A stretch of 64,000 nucleotides of DNA from Dyella kyungheensis (GCF_016905005.1 NZ_JADIKC010000005.1:248001-312000), one strand, 5' to 3'; shown: positions 36,787 to 46,588, numbered from the stretch's first letter. Notes: generated by a model not told the origin, from the sequence alone. Translations and numbers: made by a program.

Positions 36787-37923
36787 ATGACTGATCAGGC
36801 AAATTCCACCACCACCGACAAGGTCAACCTGCTCGATTTCGATCGACAGGGGCTGCGTGATTTCTTCGCTCAATTGGGCGAGAAGCCGTATCGCGCCGAG
36901 CAGGTGATGAAGTGGATCTACCACCGCCTGGAAGACAACTTCGAAAACATGACGGATGTCGGCAAGACGCTTCGGGCCAAGCTCGAAGCGTCGTGCTATG
37001 TCGGTCCGCCGAAGACCATGTTCGACAAGGGCGCTGCCGACGGCACGCACAAGTGGTTGCTCGGCATGGACGGCGGCAACGCCGTCGAAGCGGTGTACAT
37101 CCCCGAGCCGACCCGCGGCACGCTGTGCGTGTCGTCGCAGGTCGGTTGCGGCCTCAACTGCCAGTTCTGCTCCACCGCGACGCAGGGCTTCAACCGCAAC
37201 CTTTCCACTGCCGAAATCATCGGCCAGATGTGGGTGGCGGCCAAATACCTCGGCAACATCACGCACCAGAACCGTCGCATCACCAACGTGGTGATGATGG
37301 GCATGGGCGAGCCGTTGCTGAACTTCGACAACGTCACCAAGGCGATGAGCCTGATGCGCGACGACCTCGGCTTCGGCCTGGCGTCCAAGCGCGTCACGCT
37401 GTCCACCGCCGGCCTGGTGCCGATGATCGACAAGTTGTCCGAGACCATCGACGTGTCGCTGGCGGTGTCGCTGCACGCAGCGAACGACGAGCTGCGCACG
37501 GAACTCGTCCCGCTCAACAAGCGCTATCCGATCGCCGAGCTGATGGCTTCGTGCCAGCGCTGGCTCGATCGCAAGCCGCGCACCTCGATCACCTTCGAGT
37601 ACACCCTGATGAAGGGTGTCAACGACCAGCCCGAGCATGCACGCCAGTTGATCAAGCTGATGCGTCGCATGCCCCAGTGCAAGGTCAACCTGATTCCGTT
37701 CAATCCATTTCCTGGCACGCGTTTCGAGCGCTCCGACGCCGAGACCATCCGCGCCTTCCAGACCCAGTTGCTCAATGCCAACGTGCTGACCATGTTGCGC
37801 CGTACCCGCGGCGACGACATCGATGCGGCATGTGGCCAGCTCAAAGGGCAGGTATTGGACCGCACCCGTCGCCAGGCCGAATTTCGCAAGCGTCTGGACG
37901 AAGGGGCGAGTCATGCGGCTTGA
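36787..37923 (+). CDS. rlmN: 23S rRNA (adenine2503-C2)/tRNA (adenine37-C2) methyltransferase RlmN
   Basis: RlmN is a radical-SAM enzyme that methylates C2 of A2503 in 23S rRNA and A37 in some tRNAs, affecting accuracy and antibiotic binding. The 378-residue protein has the iron-sulfur CX3CX2C cysteines at C121, C125 and C128 ([10 protein letters not shown]), the SAM segment [12 protein letters not shown], and the second-cysteine region near the end (AACGQL, C349). Its end overlaps pilF by 11 bases. Confidence 0.97.
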   Translation: MTDQANSTTTDKVNLLDFDRQGLRDFFAQLGEKPYRAEQVMKWIYHRLEDNFENMTDVGKTLRAKLEASCYVGPPKTMFDKGAADGTHKWLLGMDGGNAVEAVYIPEPTRGTLCVSSQVGCGLNCQFCSTATQGFNRNLSTAEIIGQMWVAAKYLGNITHQNRRITNVVMMGMGEPLLNFDNVTKAMSLMRDDLGFGLASKRVTLSTAGLVPMIDKLSETIDVSLAVSLHAANDELRTELVPLNKRYPIAELMASCQRWLDRKPRTSITFEYTLMKGVNDQPEHARQLIKLMRRMPQCKVNLIPFNPFPGTRFERSDAETIRAFQTQLLNANVLTMLRRTRGDDIDAACGQLKGQVLDRTRRQAEFRKRLDEGASHAA

Positions 37924-38713
37924 TCGAATTGTGTTGAGCGTGGGGGTGGCCATGCTCATGGTTGCCTGCGTACCGGTATCCAAAACGGCGACCAGCTCGA
38001 GCGAGGGCAGCAAGATCAACCGCCAGTCCAAGGCGGAGCAGAAGCAGGATGGCGCGCGCATCCACACCGAGTTGGCCCAGCAGTACATGGCCAATGGCGA
38101 TCTGGAAGACGCGCTGGTCAAGATCAACAAGGCCCTGCAGTTCGATCCGAACTACGTGCCCGCGCACACCGTGGCCGCGGTGATCTACGAACGCATCAAC
38201 GACCTGCCCAACGCCGAGCTGCATTACCGCAAGGCCGCCTCGCTGGCGCCGGACAAGGGCGACACCAACAACAACCTCGGCTGGTTCCTGTGCAACCGCG
38301 AGGACAAGACGGCCGAATCCCAAGCCTATTTCCAGAAGGCCGTGGCCGACCCGTTCTACCAGACGCCTTCGCTGGCCTGGACCAATGCCGGCATCTGCCA
38401 GGCCAAGGGCCAGAACCTGGCGGTGGCCGAGACGGACTTCCGCAAGGCCATCTCAATCGATCCGAATAACGGCGGGGCGTTGTATCAACTCGCCAATGTG
38501 CTTTATCTTCAGAACGATGCGTTCCGCGCACGTGCTTTCATCCAGCGCTATGAAGCGCAGGGTCAGCCGACCGCGGCCTCGCTGAAGCTTGGGCACGACA
38601 TCGAAGCACGGTTGGGCAACAAGGATGCTGCTCTCAACTACAGCAGGCGACTGCAAAGCCAGTTCCCGGACTCGGAGCAGGCTCGCGCCCTCGACGCAAC
38701 CGCACGCCAATGA
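37913..38713 (+). CDS. pilF: Type IV pilus biogenesis lipoprotein PilF/PilW
   Basis: PilF (PilW) is the outer-membrane pilotin needed for assembling the PilQ secretin. The 266-residue protein has a lipoprotein signal ending LMVAC (C20 modified) and a series of TPR repeats (about 45-225) with typical [18 protein letters not shown] and [15 protein letters not shown] units. It overlaps rlmN upstream and rodZ downstream (ATGA), so the three are translationally linked. Other pilus genes are not in the window. Confidence 0.93.
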   Translation: MRLDRIVLSVGVAMLMVACVPVSKTATSSSEGSKINRQSKAEQKQDGARIHTELAQQYMANGDLEDALVKINKALQFDPNYVPAHTVAAVIYERINDLPNAELHYRKAASLAPDKGDTNNNLGWFLCNREDKTAESQAYFQKAVADPFYQTPSLAWTNAGICQAKGQNLAVAETDFRKAISIDPNNGGALYQLANVLYLQNDAFRARAFIQRYEAQGQPTAASLKLGHDIEARLGNKDAALNYSRRLQSQFPDSEQARALDATARQ

Positions 38714-39744
38714 CCTCTCAGCAGTCAAATTCGGCCGATAGCGGCAACCGAGAATTCCCATTTACTGAAGCCCCCAACGCCACCATGGAAACCGAACACA
38801 ACTCGCTGGAAGCGATCAAGGGCAGCCTTGGCGGGCGTTTGCGCGCCGCGCGCGAGGCACGCGGACTGGATGTGGAGACGTGTGCGCATGCACTGCGTCT
38901 GCCGACCCGCGTGCTCAGGCAGATCGAGAGCAACGAATACGGCGGCATCGACCACCACGTCTACCTGGGCAGCTATCTCACCAAGTACGCGCGCTATCTG
39001 GGCGTGGACGAGGACGAGGTGAAGCTCGAGCTCGAGCGCATCCGGCCGCCCGAGCCCGCGCTGGTTGCCACCGGTGGCATCTCGCACTCGCGCTATCTGT
39101 TGGAAAATTACGCGCGCGCCGCGACTTATGTGGTGCTGACCGCGGCGATCGTGGTGCCGACCATCTGGCTCGGCGTGCGCGGTACGCTGGATCGCGACGT
39201 CAGCCATCTGTCGCCGCTGGACGCTGCGCCCGTGGCCCAGCTGGATGCGCCGGCGAGCGGTGCCAGCGCGGCCTCGTCCACGCTCGCTTCCGCGCCGAAC
39301 GCACAAGAGGGCGCGTCCAGCCCGGCAGCGACGCCTGCGCCGCAGTCCGCGCAGGCAGCGGCTGCCGCCCAGGAGCAGCCCCTGATGGCGTCCATGACGC
39401 CGTTCCCGAACCTCGGCGATACCCACGCCGCCGCGCCGGCGGCCCCGACGCCTGCTGCGCCGACCGGCGAGGGCGCCCACAGCCTGGTGCTGAACCTGCA
39501 GAACGCCAGCTGGGTGGAAGTCACCGGCAAGGACGGCTCGCGTCTCGAATACGGTCTGCTGCCCGCTGGCAGCTCCAAGACCTACCGCAGCGACCAGCCG
39601 CTGGAAGTGCGCATCGGCAACGCCGGCGGTGCCCAGGTCACGCTGGATGGCCAGCCCATGCCGCTGGACAGCTATCGCCGTTCCAATGTCGCGCATTTCC
39701 GCATCGAGTTGCGCGACGGCAAGGCCGCTCCCGCAGGGACGTGA
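38710..39744 (+). CDS. rodZ: RodZ-like helix-turn-helix membrane protein
   Basis: RodZ links the MreB cytoskeleton to the cell-wall elongation machinery. The 344-residue protein has a cytoplasmic Xre-type HTH (about 38-105; LRAAREARGLDVETCA, LPTRVLRQIES), one transmembrane helix (about 135-155), a long Ala/Pro/Ser linker and a C-terminal DUF4115 beta domain (about 255-335; WVEVTGKDGSRLEYGLLPAG, LEVRIGNAGG). The linker is low-complexity and probably periplasmic. It overlaps pilF by four bases. ispG and hisS, common next neighbours, are absent. Confidence 0.9.
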   Translation: MTSQQSNSADSGNREFPFTEAPNATMETEHNSLEAIKGSLGGRLRAAREARGLDVETCAHALRLPTRVLRQIESNEYGGIDHHVYLGSYLTKYARYLGVDEDEVKLELERIRPPEPALVATGGISHSRYLLENYARAATYVVLTAAIVVPTIWLGVRGTLDRDVSHLSPLDAAPVAQLDAPASGASAASSTLASAPNAQEGASSPAATPAPQSAQAAAAAQEQPLMASMTPFPNLGDTHAAAPAAPTPAAPTGEGAHSLVLNLQNASWVEVTGKDGSRLEYGLLPAGSSKTYRSDQPLEVRIGNAGGAQVTLDGQPMPLDSYRRSNVAHFRIELRDGKAAPAGT

Positions 39745-39893
39745 GCTGCGCGCCAGGCCTGTGCGGCCTGGCGCAATCGGTTATGCTTGCCCATTGTCCG
39801 CTCGGCAACGAGCGGGCAAGTCGGCTGATTTTCTTTTCCGCATGACGGGCGCCGCCAGGAGCCTTCGATGTGCGGTTCCCCAAGGGTGATTGC

Positions 39894-40538
39894 ATGGCAT
39901 TTGAAGCGTACGACGATTACGAACAGAGCGAACGCGTACAGCAGTGGTTGCGCCAGAACGGCCTGTCCATCGTCGTCGGCATCGCGATTGGCCTGGTCGG
40001 CATCTTCGGCTGGCAGCAGTGGAACAAGCACAAGGCCGAGCACCAGGCCGATGCCGCCAATCTCTACCAGCAGATCCAGGTGGCCGCGGCCGCCGGCAAG
40101 ACCGACAGCGCGGACTCGCTGACCGAGCAATTGCTCAAGGACTATGCCGACTCCACCTACGCGATGTTCGCCGTCAGCGACCGCGCCGAGCGCCAGGTCC
40201 AGGCCAAGCAGTTGGACAAGGCCGTGGAATCGCTTGGCTGGGCCGAGAGCCATGCCTCCGATCCGAACCTGAAGGCGCTGGCGCAGATGCGCATCGCGCG
40301 CGTGCAACTGGGCCAGGGCAAGGCGGCCGACGCGCTTGCCGCGCTCGATCGCATGCCGCCCAAGGCCTATGAAGGCGTCGCACAGGAACTACGCGGCGAT
40401 GCGCTGGTCAAGCTTGGGCGCCCAGACGATGCCCGCAAGGCCTACGTAGCCGCCAAGGCGGCGATGGGTGAGAACGCGCCGCAAAGCGTGCAGATGAAAA
40501 TCGATGATCTGGCCGTGGCCGGGAAGCAGGGTGCATGA
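39894..40538 (+). CDS. yfgM: YfgM-family ancillary SecYEG translocon subunit (TPR protein)
   Basis: YfgM is an inner-membrane protein that with PpiD helps periplasmic chaperone transfer at the Sec translocon. The 214-residue protein has the family start EAYDDYEQSERVQQWLRQNG, one membrane helix (about 22-42) and periplasmic TPR-like helices. The ATG at 39894 follows AAGGGTGAT. It overlaps bamB by four bases (ATGA), the conserved yfgM-bamB coupling. Confidence 0.92.
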   Translation: MAFEAYDDYEQSERVQQWLRQNGLSIVVGIAIGLVGIFGWQQWNKHKAEHQADAANLYQQIQVAAAAGKTDSADSLTEQLLKDYADSTYAMFAVSDRAERQVQAKQLDKAVESLGWAESHASDPNLKALAQMRIARVQLGQGKAADALAALDRMPPKAYEGVAQELRGDALVKLGRPDDARKAYVAAKAAMGENAPQSVQMKIDDLAVAGKQGA

Positions 40539-41761
40539 AACCTGAAGTGAAGAAGCGCGGTGCGATGAAGCGCGTGTGGCTGGTGGCGCTGACCTCCATG
40601 GTGGTGCTGGCCGGCTGTCATTCGTTCAAGAAGGAAAACGTCCAGCCGCCGACTCCGCTGGCCAAGGATTTCAAGCCCACCACCGAGGTGAGCAAGCTGT
40701 GGACCACTAGTGTGGGCGATGGCTCCGGCGAAAGCGGCGTGCGTCTGCGCCCGGCCTTTGCCGACGGCGTGCTGTACGCCTGCAGCACCGACGGCAAGGT
40801 CGCCGCCATCGACGCCACCAGCGGCAAGACGCTGTGGTCGAAGAGCTCGCGTACCCAGGGCTGGTTCGGCTGGGGCGACAAGAAGCGCGCCGACGCGCTC
40901 TACGCCGGTGGCCCGATGGTCTCGGGCGACCTGCTGGTGGTCGGCACGCTCGATGGCCACGTCTACGGCATCAATGCGAAGGACGGCAGCCCGCGTTGGG
41001 AATCGGCCGTCAATTCCGAAGTGATTTCCTCGCCGGTCATCTCCGGCAACCTGGTCATTGCGCGCACGCAGGATGGCCGTCTGTACGGTTTCGACAGCGC
41101 CACCGGCGAGCGCCGCTGGGTCTACGACCAGGACACCGTGCCGCTGCTCAGCCTGCGCGGCAACGGTCCGCTGCTGGTCGCCAATGGCGTGGTGTTCTAC
41201 GGCAACGACGCCGGCAAGCTGGTGGCACTGCGCCTGGACAACGGCGAGAAGCTGTGGGAACAGAAGCTCGCCAGCGGCGAAGGCCGTACCGAGATCGATC
41301 GCCTGGCCGACGCCGACGGTTCGATCCTGCTCCAGGGCACCACCCTCTACGGCGCCGCCTATCACGGCAATATCTCCGCGTTCGACGGTCCCAGCGGCCG
41401 TCCGCTGTGGGCACGTCCGTTCTCGACCTTCACCTCGCTGGACATCACCGACAACGCCCTCTATGGCGTGAACGACGAGTCCCAGGTGTGGTCGTTCGAC
41501 AAGGGCACCGGCGCCGACATGTGGAAGAACGACGCGCTGAAGTATCGCTGGCTCACCGCGCCTGCGGTGCTTGGCGATTACGTCGTGGTCGGCGACCTCG
41601 AGGGCTACGTGCACTTCCTGCAGACCGGCGACGGTGCGCTGGCTGCGCGCGAACGCCTGTCCAAGAAAGCCATTCGCGCCCAACCGCTGGTTGTCGGCGA
41701 CATCGTGTACGTCGAAGACGTGAAGGGCCGCATCGGCGCTTACCGTCTCGGCGGACACTAA
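40535..41761 (+). CDS. bamB: Outer-membrane assembly lipoprotein BamB
   Basis: BamB is the eight-bladed beta-propeller lipoprotein of the BAM complex that folds outer-membrane proteins. The 408-residue protein has a lipobox VVLAGC with the modified Cys near 28, and PQQ-type blade repeats (GKVAAIDATSGKTLW, GHVYGINAKDG, GRLYGFDSATGERRW, GKLVALRLDNGEKLW). Two starts are possible, at 40535 and 40565; the second gives a more usual signal length. der follows after 23 bp. The porin, the trimeric autotransporter and the 63102 barrel protein are likely clients. Confidence 0.95.
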   Translation: MKPEVKKRGAMKRVWLVALTSMVVLAGCHSFKKENVQPPTPLAKDFKPTTEVSKLWTTSVGDGSGESGVRLRPAFADGVLYACSTDGKVAAIDATSGKTLWSKSSRTQGWFGWGDKKRADALYAGGPMVSGDLLVVGTLDGHVYGINAKDGSPRWESAVNSEVISSPVISGNLVIARTQDGRLYGFDSATGERRWVYDQDTVPLLSLRGNGPLLVANGVVFYGNDAGKLVALRLDNGEKLWEQKLASGEGRTEIDRLADADGSILLQGTTLYGAAYHGNISAFDGPSGRPLWARPFSTFTSLDITDNALYGVNDESQVWSFDKGTGADMWKNDALKYRWLTAPAVLGDYVVVGDLEGYVHFLQTGDGALAARERLSKKAIRAQPLVVGDIVYVEDVKGRIGAYRLGGH

Positions 41762-41784
41762 TCGTTTCAAAGGTTGTCTGAATC

Positions 41785-43182
41785 ATGCTGCCCGTCGTTG
41801 CCCTGGTCGGTCGTCCCAATGTCGGTAAATCGACCCTATTCAACGCAATGACGCGCAGCCGTGACGCCCTGGTGGCCGATATGCCGGGCGTTACGCGAGA
41901 TCGACACTACGGCGTGTGCCGCACCGGCACACGCCCGTTCGTGGTGGTGGACACCGGCGGCCTGTCCGGCGACGAGGACGGCATCGACGGCCTGACCGCG
42001 CAGCAGGTGCGCCTGGCCATCGAAGAGGCCAGCGTGCTGGTCTTCGTGGTGGACGCCCGCGACGGCCTGCTGCCGCAGGACCGCACCATCCTCGACGAGC
42101 TGCGCCGCAGCGGCAAGCCGATCATCGCCGGCGTCAACAAGACCGACGGCCTGGATCTTCAGAACGCGATGGCGGAATTCGCCGTGTTCGGCATCGCCAA
42201 CACGCTGCCGCTGGCGGCATCGCACAATCGCGGCACCGACGATCTGGTCGCTTCGGCCATCACGCTGCTGCCCGAAGACCAGCACGAAGAGATCGATCCG
42301 GTCGAGGCAGACAGCATCCGCGTCGCCATCGTTGGCCGTCCGAATGCGGGCAAGTCCACGCTGATCAATCGCCTGCTGGGCGAGGATCGCCTGATCGTGT
42401 CCGACGTGGCCGGCACCACCCGCGATCCCATCCGCGTGTCGCTGGAACGCGACGGCCGCAAGTACACCCTGATCGACACCGCCGGCGTGCGTCGCAAGGC
42501 GCGTGTCGAGGAAGCGGTGGAGAAGTTCAGCGTCATCAAGACGCTGCAGTCGATGGCCGCCGCCCAAGTGGTGGTGCTGATGGTCGATGCACGCGAGAAC
42601 CTGGCCGACCAGGACCTTACGCTGATCGGTCATGCGCTCGACGAGGGCAGGGCGCTGGTCATCGCCGTCAACAAGTGGGACGGCATGGACGGCTACCAGC
42701 GCGAACAGTGCCAGCGTGCGCTGGAGCGTCGCCTGCAGTTCGTCGACTGGGCCAAGACAGTGTTCATCTCCGCGCTGCATGGTTCGGGCCTGCGCGAGCT
42801 GATGAAAGCGGTGGTGAACGCGCATCGTGCCGCCACCAAGGAACTGGGTTCGTCCGAACTGACCAAGGCGCTCGAACTGGCCTACGAGAGCTACCAGCCG
42901 CCGCTGGTTCGCGGGCATGCTCCCAAGCTGCGCTTTGCGCACCCGGGCGGCACCAACCCGCCGAGCATCGTCATCCACGGCAGCCGCACCAAGCACATCG
43001 CGCCCGCTTATCGCCGCTATCTGGAAAACTTCTTCCGCAAGCGCTTCAAGCTGGATGGCACACCGGTGCGCATCTTTTTCCGCGACGGCGAGAACCCGTT
43101 CGCCGGCAAGAAGAACGTGCTCACGGAAGCGCAGCAGCGCAAGCGTCAGCGCATGGTCCGTGAGATGAAGAAGCGCCGCTGA
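41785..43182 (+). CDS. der: Ribosome-associated GTPase Der (EngA)
   Basis: Der is an essential tandem GTPase for 50S subunit maturation. The 465-residue protein has two G domains, with G1 loops GRPNVGKS at 9-16 and GRPNAGKS near 184-191, NKTDG/NKWDG motifs, and a C-terminal KH-like domain (about 360-440). A basic tail follows (KRQRMVREMKKRR). It ends the rlmN-to-der block. Confidence 0.98.
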   Translation: MLPVVALVGRPNVGKSTLFNAMTRSRDALVADMPGVTRDRHYGVCRTGTRPFVVVDTGGLSGDEDGIDGLTAQQVRLAIEEASVLVFVVDARDGLLPQDRTILDELRRSGKPIIAGVNKTDGLDLQNAMAEFAVFGIANTLPLAASHNRGTDDLVASAITLLPEDQHEEIDPVEADSIRVAIVGRPNAGKSTLINRLLGEDRLIVSDVAGTTRDPIRVSLERDGRKYTLIDTAGVRRKARVEEAVEKFSVIKTLQSMAAAQVVVLMVDARENLADQDLTLIGHALDEGRALVIAVNKWDGMDGYQREQCQRALERRLQFVDWAKTVFISALHGSGLRELMKAVVNAHRAATKELGSSELTKALELAYESYQPPLVRGHAPKLRFAHPGGTNPPSIVIHGSRTKHIAPAYRRYLENFFRKRFKLDGTPVRIFFRDGENPFAGKKNVLTEAQQRKRQRMVREMKKRR

Positions 43183-43202
43183 GGCGCGACCCATCGCTCT
43201 GC

Positions 43203-43320
43203 TGTGGGAGCGCATCCTGTGCGCGACCGCGGCGCATCGTTGTACCTCGGTTCGTACAACTCGCGTCAGGCTGTTTGATTCCCGCGCTCCGCACAGTCGC
43301 GCACAGGGTGCGCTCTCACA
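43203..43320. repeat. Palindromic repeat, GGGAGCGCACCCTGTGCGCG family, copy 3
   Basis: The left arm begins TGTGGGAGCGCATCCTGTGC at 43203 and the inverted right arm ends at 43320. The centre is about 65 bp and includes a small inverted repeat TTGTACCTCGGTTCGTACAA. It lies between der and moeB. Confidence 0.85.
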
Positions 43321-43355
43321 GGCAGGTGGCGGGTGCGCTGGAGTAAGCTAACGCG

Positions 43356-44522
43356 ATGACGAGCCTCAACCGCGACAGCTGGCTGGCCTCCCTGCGCGCC
43401 AGCATTCCCGAGATATCCCCGGCCGAAGCCCTGGCCCGGCAGGCGCAAGGCAGCCTGCTGATCGACGTGCGCGAGGATGGCGAACGTGCCAGCGGCCTGC
43501 CGCTGGGTGCCGTCGGTGTGTCGCGCGGTTTTCTCGAACTGCGGATCGAGCAGCTGCTGCCCGATCGTACCCATCCGGTGCTTCTGTTGTGCGGCAGCGG
43601 ACAGCGCTCCCTGCTCGCCGCCGAAGCACTGCAGCGCATGGGTTATGAGCACGTGGCCTCGGTGGCCGGCGGTTTCCAGCAATGGAAAACGGAGGGCCTG
43701 CCGGTGGCTCAGGGGGCGCTCGACAGCGACGCCGCCGAACGCTATGCACGCCAACTGCAATTGCCGCAGGTAGGCGAGGCAGGGCAGGCAAAACTGGCGT
43801 CCGCGCGCGTGGCGTTGCTGGGGGCGGGTGGTCTTGGTGCGCCGGCTGCGCTGTATCTGACGGCGGCCGGTGTCGGGCAACTCACGCTCATCGACGACGA
43901 TCGCGTCGAACGATCCAATCTGCATCGGCAGATCATCCATGCGGATGCGCGCGTCGGCATGGCCAAGACCGAATCGGCACGGATCGCACTGGCCGCGCTC
44001 AATCCGCGTGTGCGCGTGGAGATCCGCACCGAACGCCTGCAGGCCGACAACGTCGAGCGACTGTTGATCGACCACGACCTGGTCATCGATGGCGCGGACA
44101 ACTTTCCCGCGCGCTATCTCGTGGCGGTAGCGTCCCAGCGCTTGCGCCTTCCGATGGTCTACGGTGCGGTGGAACGTTTCAGCGGCCAGGTCAGCGTGTT
44201 CGATCCGCGCCGCGCCGATTCGCCATGCTATCGCTGCCTGTTCCCCGAGCCGCCCGCCGCCGCCGATGCACCCAATTGCAGCGAGGCGGGCGTGCTGGGT
44301 GTGCTGCCCGGCATCGTGGGTCTGTTGCAGGCCACCGAGGCGCTCAAGCTCATTCTCGAGATCGGCGATCCGCTGGTCGGTCGCCTGCTCAACTTCGATG
44401 CGCTCGCCATGCGCTTTCGCGAAACGCGTCTACCGCGCGATCCCGATTGCCCCGGCTGCGCTGAAGGCGCCACGTTCCAGGGCTACGAAGACCTGCTGCA
44501 GATGTGCGCCGCGGCGGGCTGA
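43356..44522 (+). CDS. moeB: MoeB-like adenylyltransferase with N-terminal rhodanese domain
   Basis: MoeB/ThiF E1-like enzymes adenylate the C-terminal glycine of MoaD or ThiS for sulfur transfer in molybdopterin or thiamine synthesis. The 388-residue protein starts with a rhodanese domain (about 15-118; active loop CGSGQR with C79) and continues with the ThiF domain (about 128-375; GAGGLGAPAALYLTAAG, the DDDRVERSNLHRQ segment, catalytic Cys in APNCSEAGV). Zinc cysteines are CYRC and CPGC. Eukaryotic MOCS3/Uba4 carry rhodanese at the other end. No moa or thi genes adjoin it, so the sulfur acceptor is uncertain. Confidence 0.9.
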   Translation: MTSLNRDSWLASLRASIPEISPAEALARQAQGSLLIDVREDGERASGLPLGAVGVSRGFLELRIEQLLPDRTHPVLLLCGSGQRSLLAAEALQRMGYEHVASVAGGFQQWKTEGLPVAQGALDSDAAERYARQLQLPQVGEAGQAKLASARVALLGAGGLGAPAALYLTAAGVGQLTLIDDDRVERSNLHRQIIHADARVGMAKTESARIALAALNPRVRVEIRTERLQADNVERLLIDHDLVIDGADNFPARYLVAVASQRLRLPMVYGAVERFSGQVSVFDPRRADSPCYRCLFPEPPAAADAPNCSEAGVLGVLPGIVGLLQATEALKLILEIGDPLVGRLLNFDALAMRFRETRLPRDPDCPGCAEGATFQGYEDLLQMCAAAG

Positions 44523-45644
44523 TCAGCGCAGGTCGTTCGCAACCAGCGAGTAGATCGCCGCGTCCACCGGCTCGCCACGCAGCATAAGCCGGTGGCGGGC
44601 GACGCCCTCGAGGTGCGCGCCGGCGCGTTCGGCAACGCGTCGACTGGCGTGATTGTCGGCGGCGACCACGATCTCCAGCCGCCGCAGATCGGTGGCGCGC
44701 AATGCGTGCCGCGCCAGCAGGCGCACGGCCGCGGTGGCAACGCCTTGCTCCTGGCGCGACTGGCGCACCCAGTAGCCCAGGTTGGCCATGCCGATGTCGG
44801 GCTGCCAATGATTGAGGGCGACGCTGCCGATGACCTCGTCGCTGCTGCGATCGGCGATGGCCAGCGCGCATTCGTCGCCGACGCCCTGCCAGGCCAGGCG
44901 GGTTTGCGCGACCCAGCGGCGGGCATCCTCCAGGCTGTAGGCAGGTGTGCACCAGGACTGCCAACGGCCAATGGTTTTCATCGACTCGTGCAAGGCGGCA
45001 TGCAGTGCCGGGGCATCGGTCGAACGGTAAGGGCGCAGCCGTACCTGACTGTCTTCCAGTGCCGGTCCGGGCGACGCGTCGTCGCGCTCGGGCGGCAGCA
45101 ACGAGTACACGGCCGCCGGAAGGGCCTTGCCATCGAGAATGATGCGGTTGGGCAAGATCCCGTCGAAATGGGCGCCCAGGCGCTCGGCGGTGCGCCGGCT
45201 CGCCAGGTTGTCGACGCCGATCACGATCTCGATGCGGACCAGGCCGAGTACCTGGAAACCGAACGCGGCGATCGCGCGAGTCGCGCGCGTGGCGACGCCC
45301 TGGCCCTGGGCCGACTCGCGCACCCAGTAACCGAGATTGGCGCTGCCTCGTTTCGGGTCGATGCGGTTGAGCGCCAGATCGCCCAGCACGCGCCCTTGCG
45401 CATCGAACACGCCAAAGTCGTGGACGTCGCCACGCTCGCGGCCGGCCTGGCATTCGGCGATCCAGTTCGCGCTGTCCTCCAGGCTGTAACCCTCGTGCAG
45501 CCAGGGCAGCCAGGGCGAAACCGAAGCGATCGACTCGCGGGTGGCCTCGAACAGCGCCTGCGCGTCGTCGGGTCGCCACGGCCGCAGGCGCAGGCCTTGC
45601 GCGTCGAGTTCGAGAGAGGCGGGCAAGTTGGCTGTGTCGGTCAT
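44523..45644 (-). CDS. Tandem GNAT acetyltransferase (two RimJ/RimL-like domains)
   Basis: The 373-residue protein is an internal duplication. Two GNAT domains (about 8-180 and 190-370) each contain a RLRPWR or RLRPYR start, YSLEDSANWI or YSLEDARRWV, ANLGYWVRESAQGQGVATRA or ANLGYWVRQSRQEQGVATAA (the acetyl-CoA loop), and a NLASRRTAERLGA or NHASRRVAERAGA helix. Single-domain relatives acetylate ribosomal-protein N-termini or amino acids and antibiotics. The substrate is unknown. Its stop abuts the convergent moeB stop with no gap (shared TGATCA). Confidence 0.88.
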   Translation of the reverse strand: MTDTANLPASLELDAQGLRLRPWRPDDAQALFEATRESIASVSPWLPWLHEGYSLEDSANWIAECQAGRERGDVHDFGVFDAQGRVLGDLALNRIDPKRGSANLGYWVRESAQGQGVATRATRAIAAFGFQVLGLVRIEIVIGVDNLASRRTAERLGAHFDGILPNRIILDGKALPAAVYSLLPPERDDASPGPALEDSQVRLRPYRSTDAPALHAALHESMKTIGRWQSWCTPAYSLEDARRWVAQTRLAWQGVGDECALAIADRSSDEVIGSVALNHWQPDIGMANLGYWVRQSRQEQGVATAAVRLLARHALRATDLRRLEIVVAADNHASRRVAERAGAHLEGVARHRLMLRGEPVDAAIYSLVANDLR

Positions 45645-45654
45645 GCGGGATCGT

Positions 45655-45683
45655 TTGTGTGCGTGCGGCCGAGCCGGGATAAT
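45655..45683 (+). promoter_or_regulatory. Possible sigma-70 promoter of folD
   Basis: TTGTGT (45655-45660) and GATAAT (45678-45683) are 17 bp apart, with the folD start 26 bp beyond the -10. The region is shared with the divergent acetyltransferase gene. Confidence 0.45.
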
Positions 45684-45709
45684 GGGTTTCTTTGTAGACG
45701 GTCCCGATC

Positions 45710-46576
45710 ATGAGCGCACGCATCCTCGACGGCAAACGCATTGCGCAGGAACTGATGGAGCGGATCGGGCGCCGGGTCGCCGAGCGCGTTGCCAGGAACC
45801 TGGACGTGCCCGGCCTTGCCGTGGTGCTGGTGGGCGACGACGCCGGTTCCTCCGTCTACGTTCGCAATAAACGCAAAGCCTGCCATCAGGTTGGCTTCCG
45901 CTCGTTCGATTTCGATCTGCCTGCGAGCACCACGCAGGAAGAACTGATCGCGCTGATCGACCGGCTCAATGCCGACCCGGCAGTGCACGGCATCCTGGTG
46001 CAGTCGCCGTTGCCCGAGCACATCGACGAGGACGCGCTGGTCGACCGCATCGATCCGGGCAAGGACGTGGACGGATTCCAGGCCGTCAACGTGGGCCGCC
46101 TGGCGTTGCGCCGCTTCGGCCTGCGTCCGTGCACGCCGCGCGGCGTGATGACCTTGCTCGGCCACACCGACCGTCCGGTGCGCGGCCAGCATGCGGTGGT
46201 GGTGGGCGTGTCCAACCACGTCGGTCGCCCGCTGGCGCTGGAACTGTTGATCGCCGGCTGCACCACCACCTGCTGCCACAAGTTCACCCGCGACCTGGAA
46301 GGCTTCGTGCGCCAAGCGGACATCGTGATCGTCGCGGTCGGTCGCCCGGGTCTGGTCAAGGGCGAATGGATCAAGCCGGGTGCGGTGGTGGTGGACGTGG
46401 GTATCAACCGCCTGGAAGACGGCCGCCTGGTGGGCGACGTGGACTTCGCGACCGCCGCCGAACGCGCCAGCTGGATCACGCCGGTGCCGGGTGGCGTCGG
46501 TCCCATGACGGTGGCGACACTGCTGGAAAACACGCTCGAAGCGGCGGAAGCACGCGAAGCTGCGCAGCAGGCCTGA
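45710..46576 (+). CDS. folD: Methylenetetrahydrofolate dehydrogenase/cyclohydrolase FolD
   Basis: FolD interconverts 5,10-methylene-, methenyl- and 10-formyl-tetrahydrofolate, supplying one-carbon units for purine synthesis and initiator Met-tRNA. The 288-residue protein has the [10 protein letters not shown] catalytic lysine region, QSPLPEH, the KDVDGF substrate loop, and a [19 protein letters not shown]-binding segment. The last is GRSxxVGxP in most FolD; here Asn-His replaces part of that motif. guaB lies 224 bp downstream. Confidence 0.95.
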   Translation: MSARILDGKRIAQELMERIGRRVAERVARNLDVPGLAVVLVGDDAGSSVYVRNKRKACHQVGFRSFDFDLPASTTQEELIALIDRLNADPAVHGILVQSPLPEHIDEDALVDRIDPGKDVDGFQAVNVGRLALRRFGLRPCTPRGVMTLLGHTDRPVRGQHAVVVGVSNHVGRPLALELLIAGCTTTCCHKFTRDLEGFVRQADIVIVAVGRPGLVKGEWIKPGAVVVDVGINRLEDGRLVGDVDFATAAERASWITPVPGGVGPMTVATLLENTLEAAEAREAAQQA

Positions 46577-46588
46577 GCGCAGATTTTT

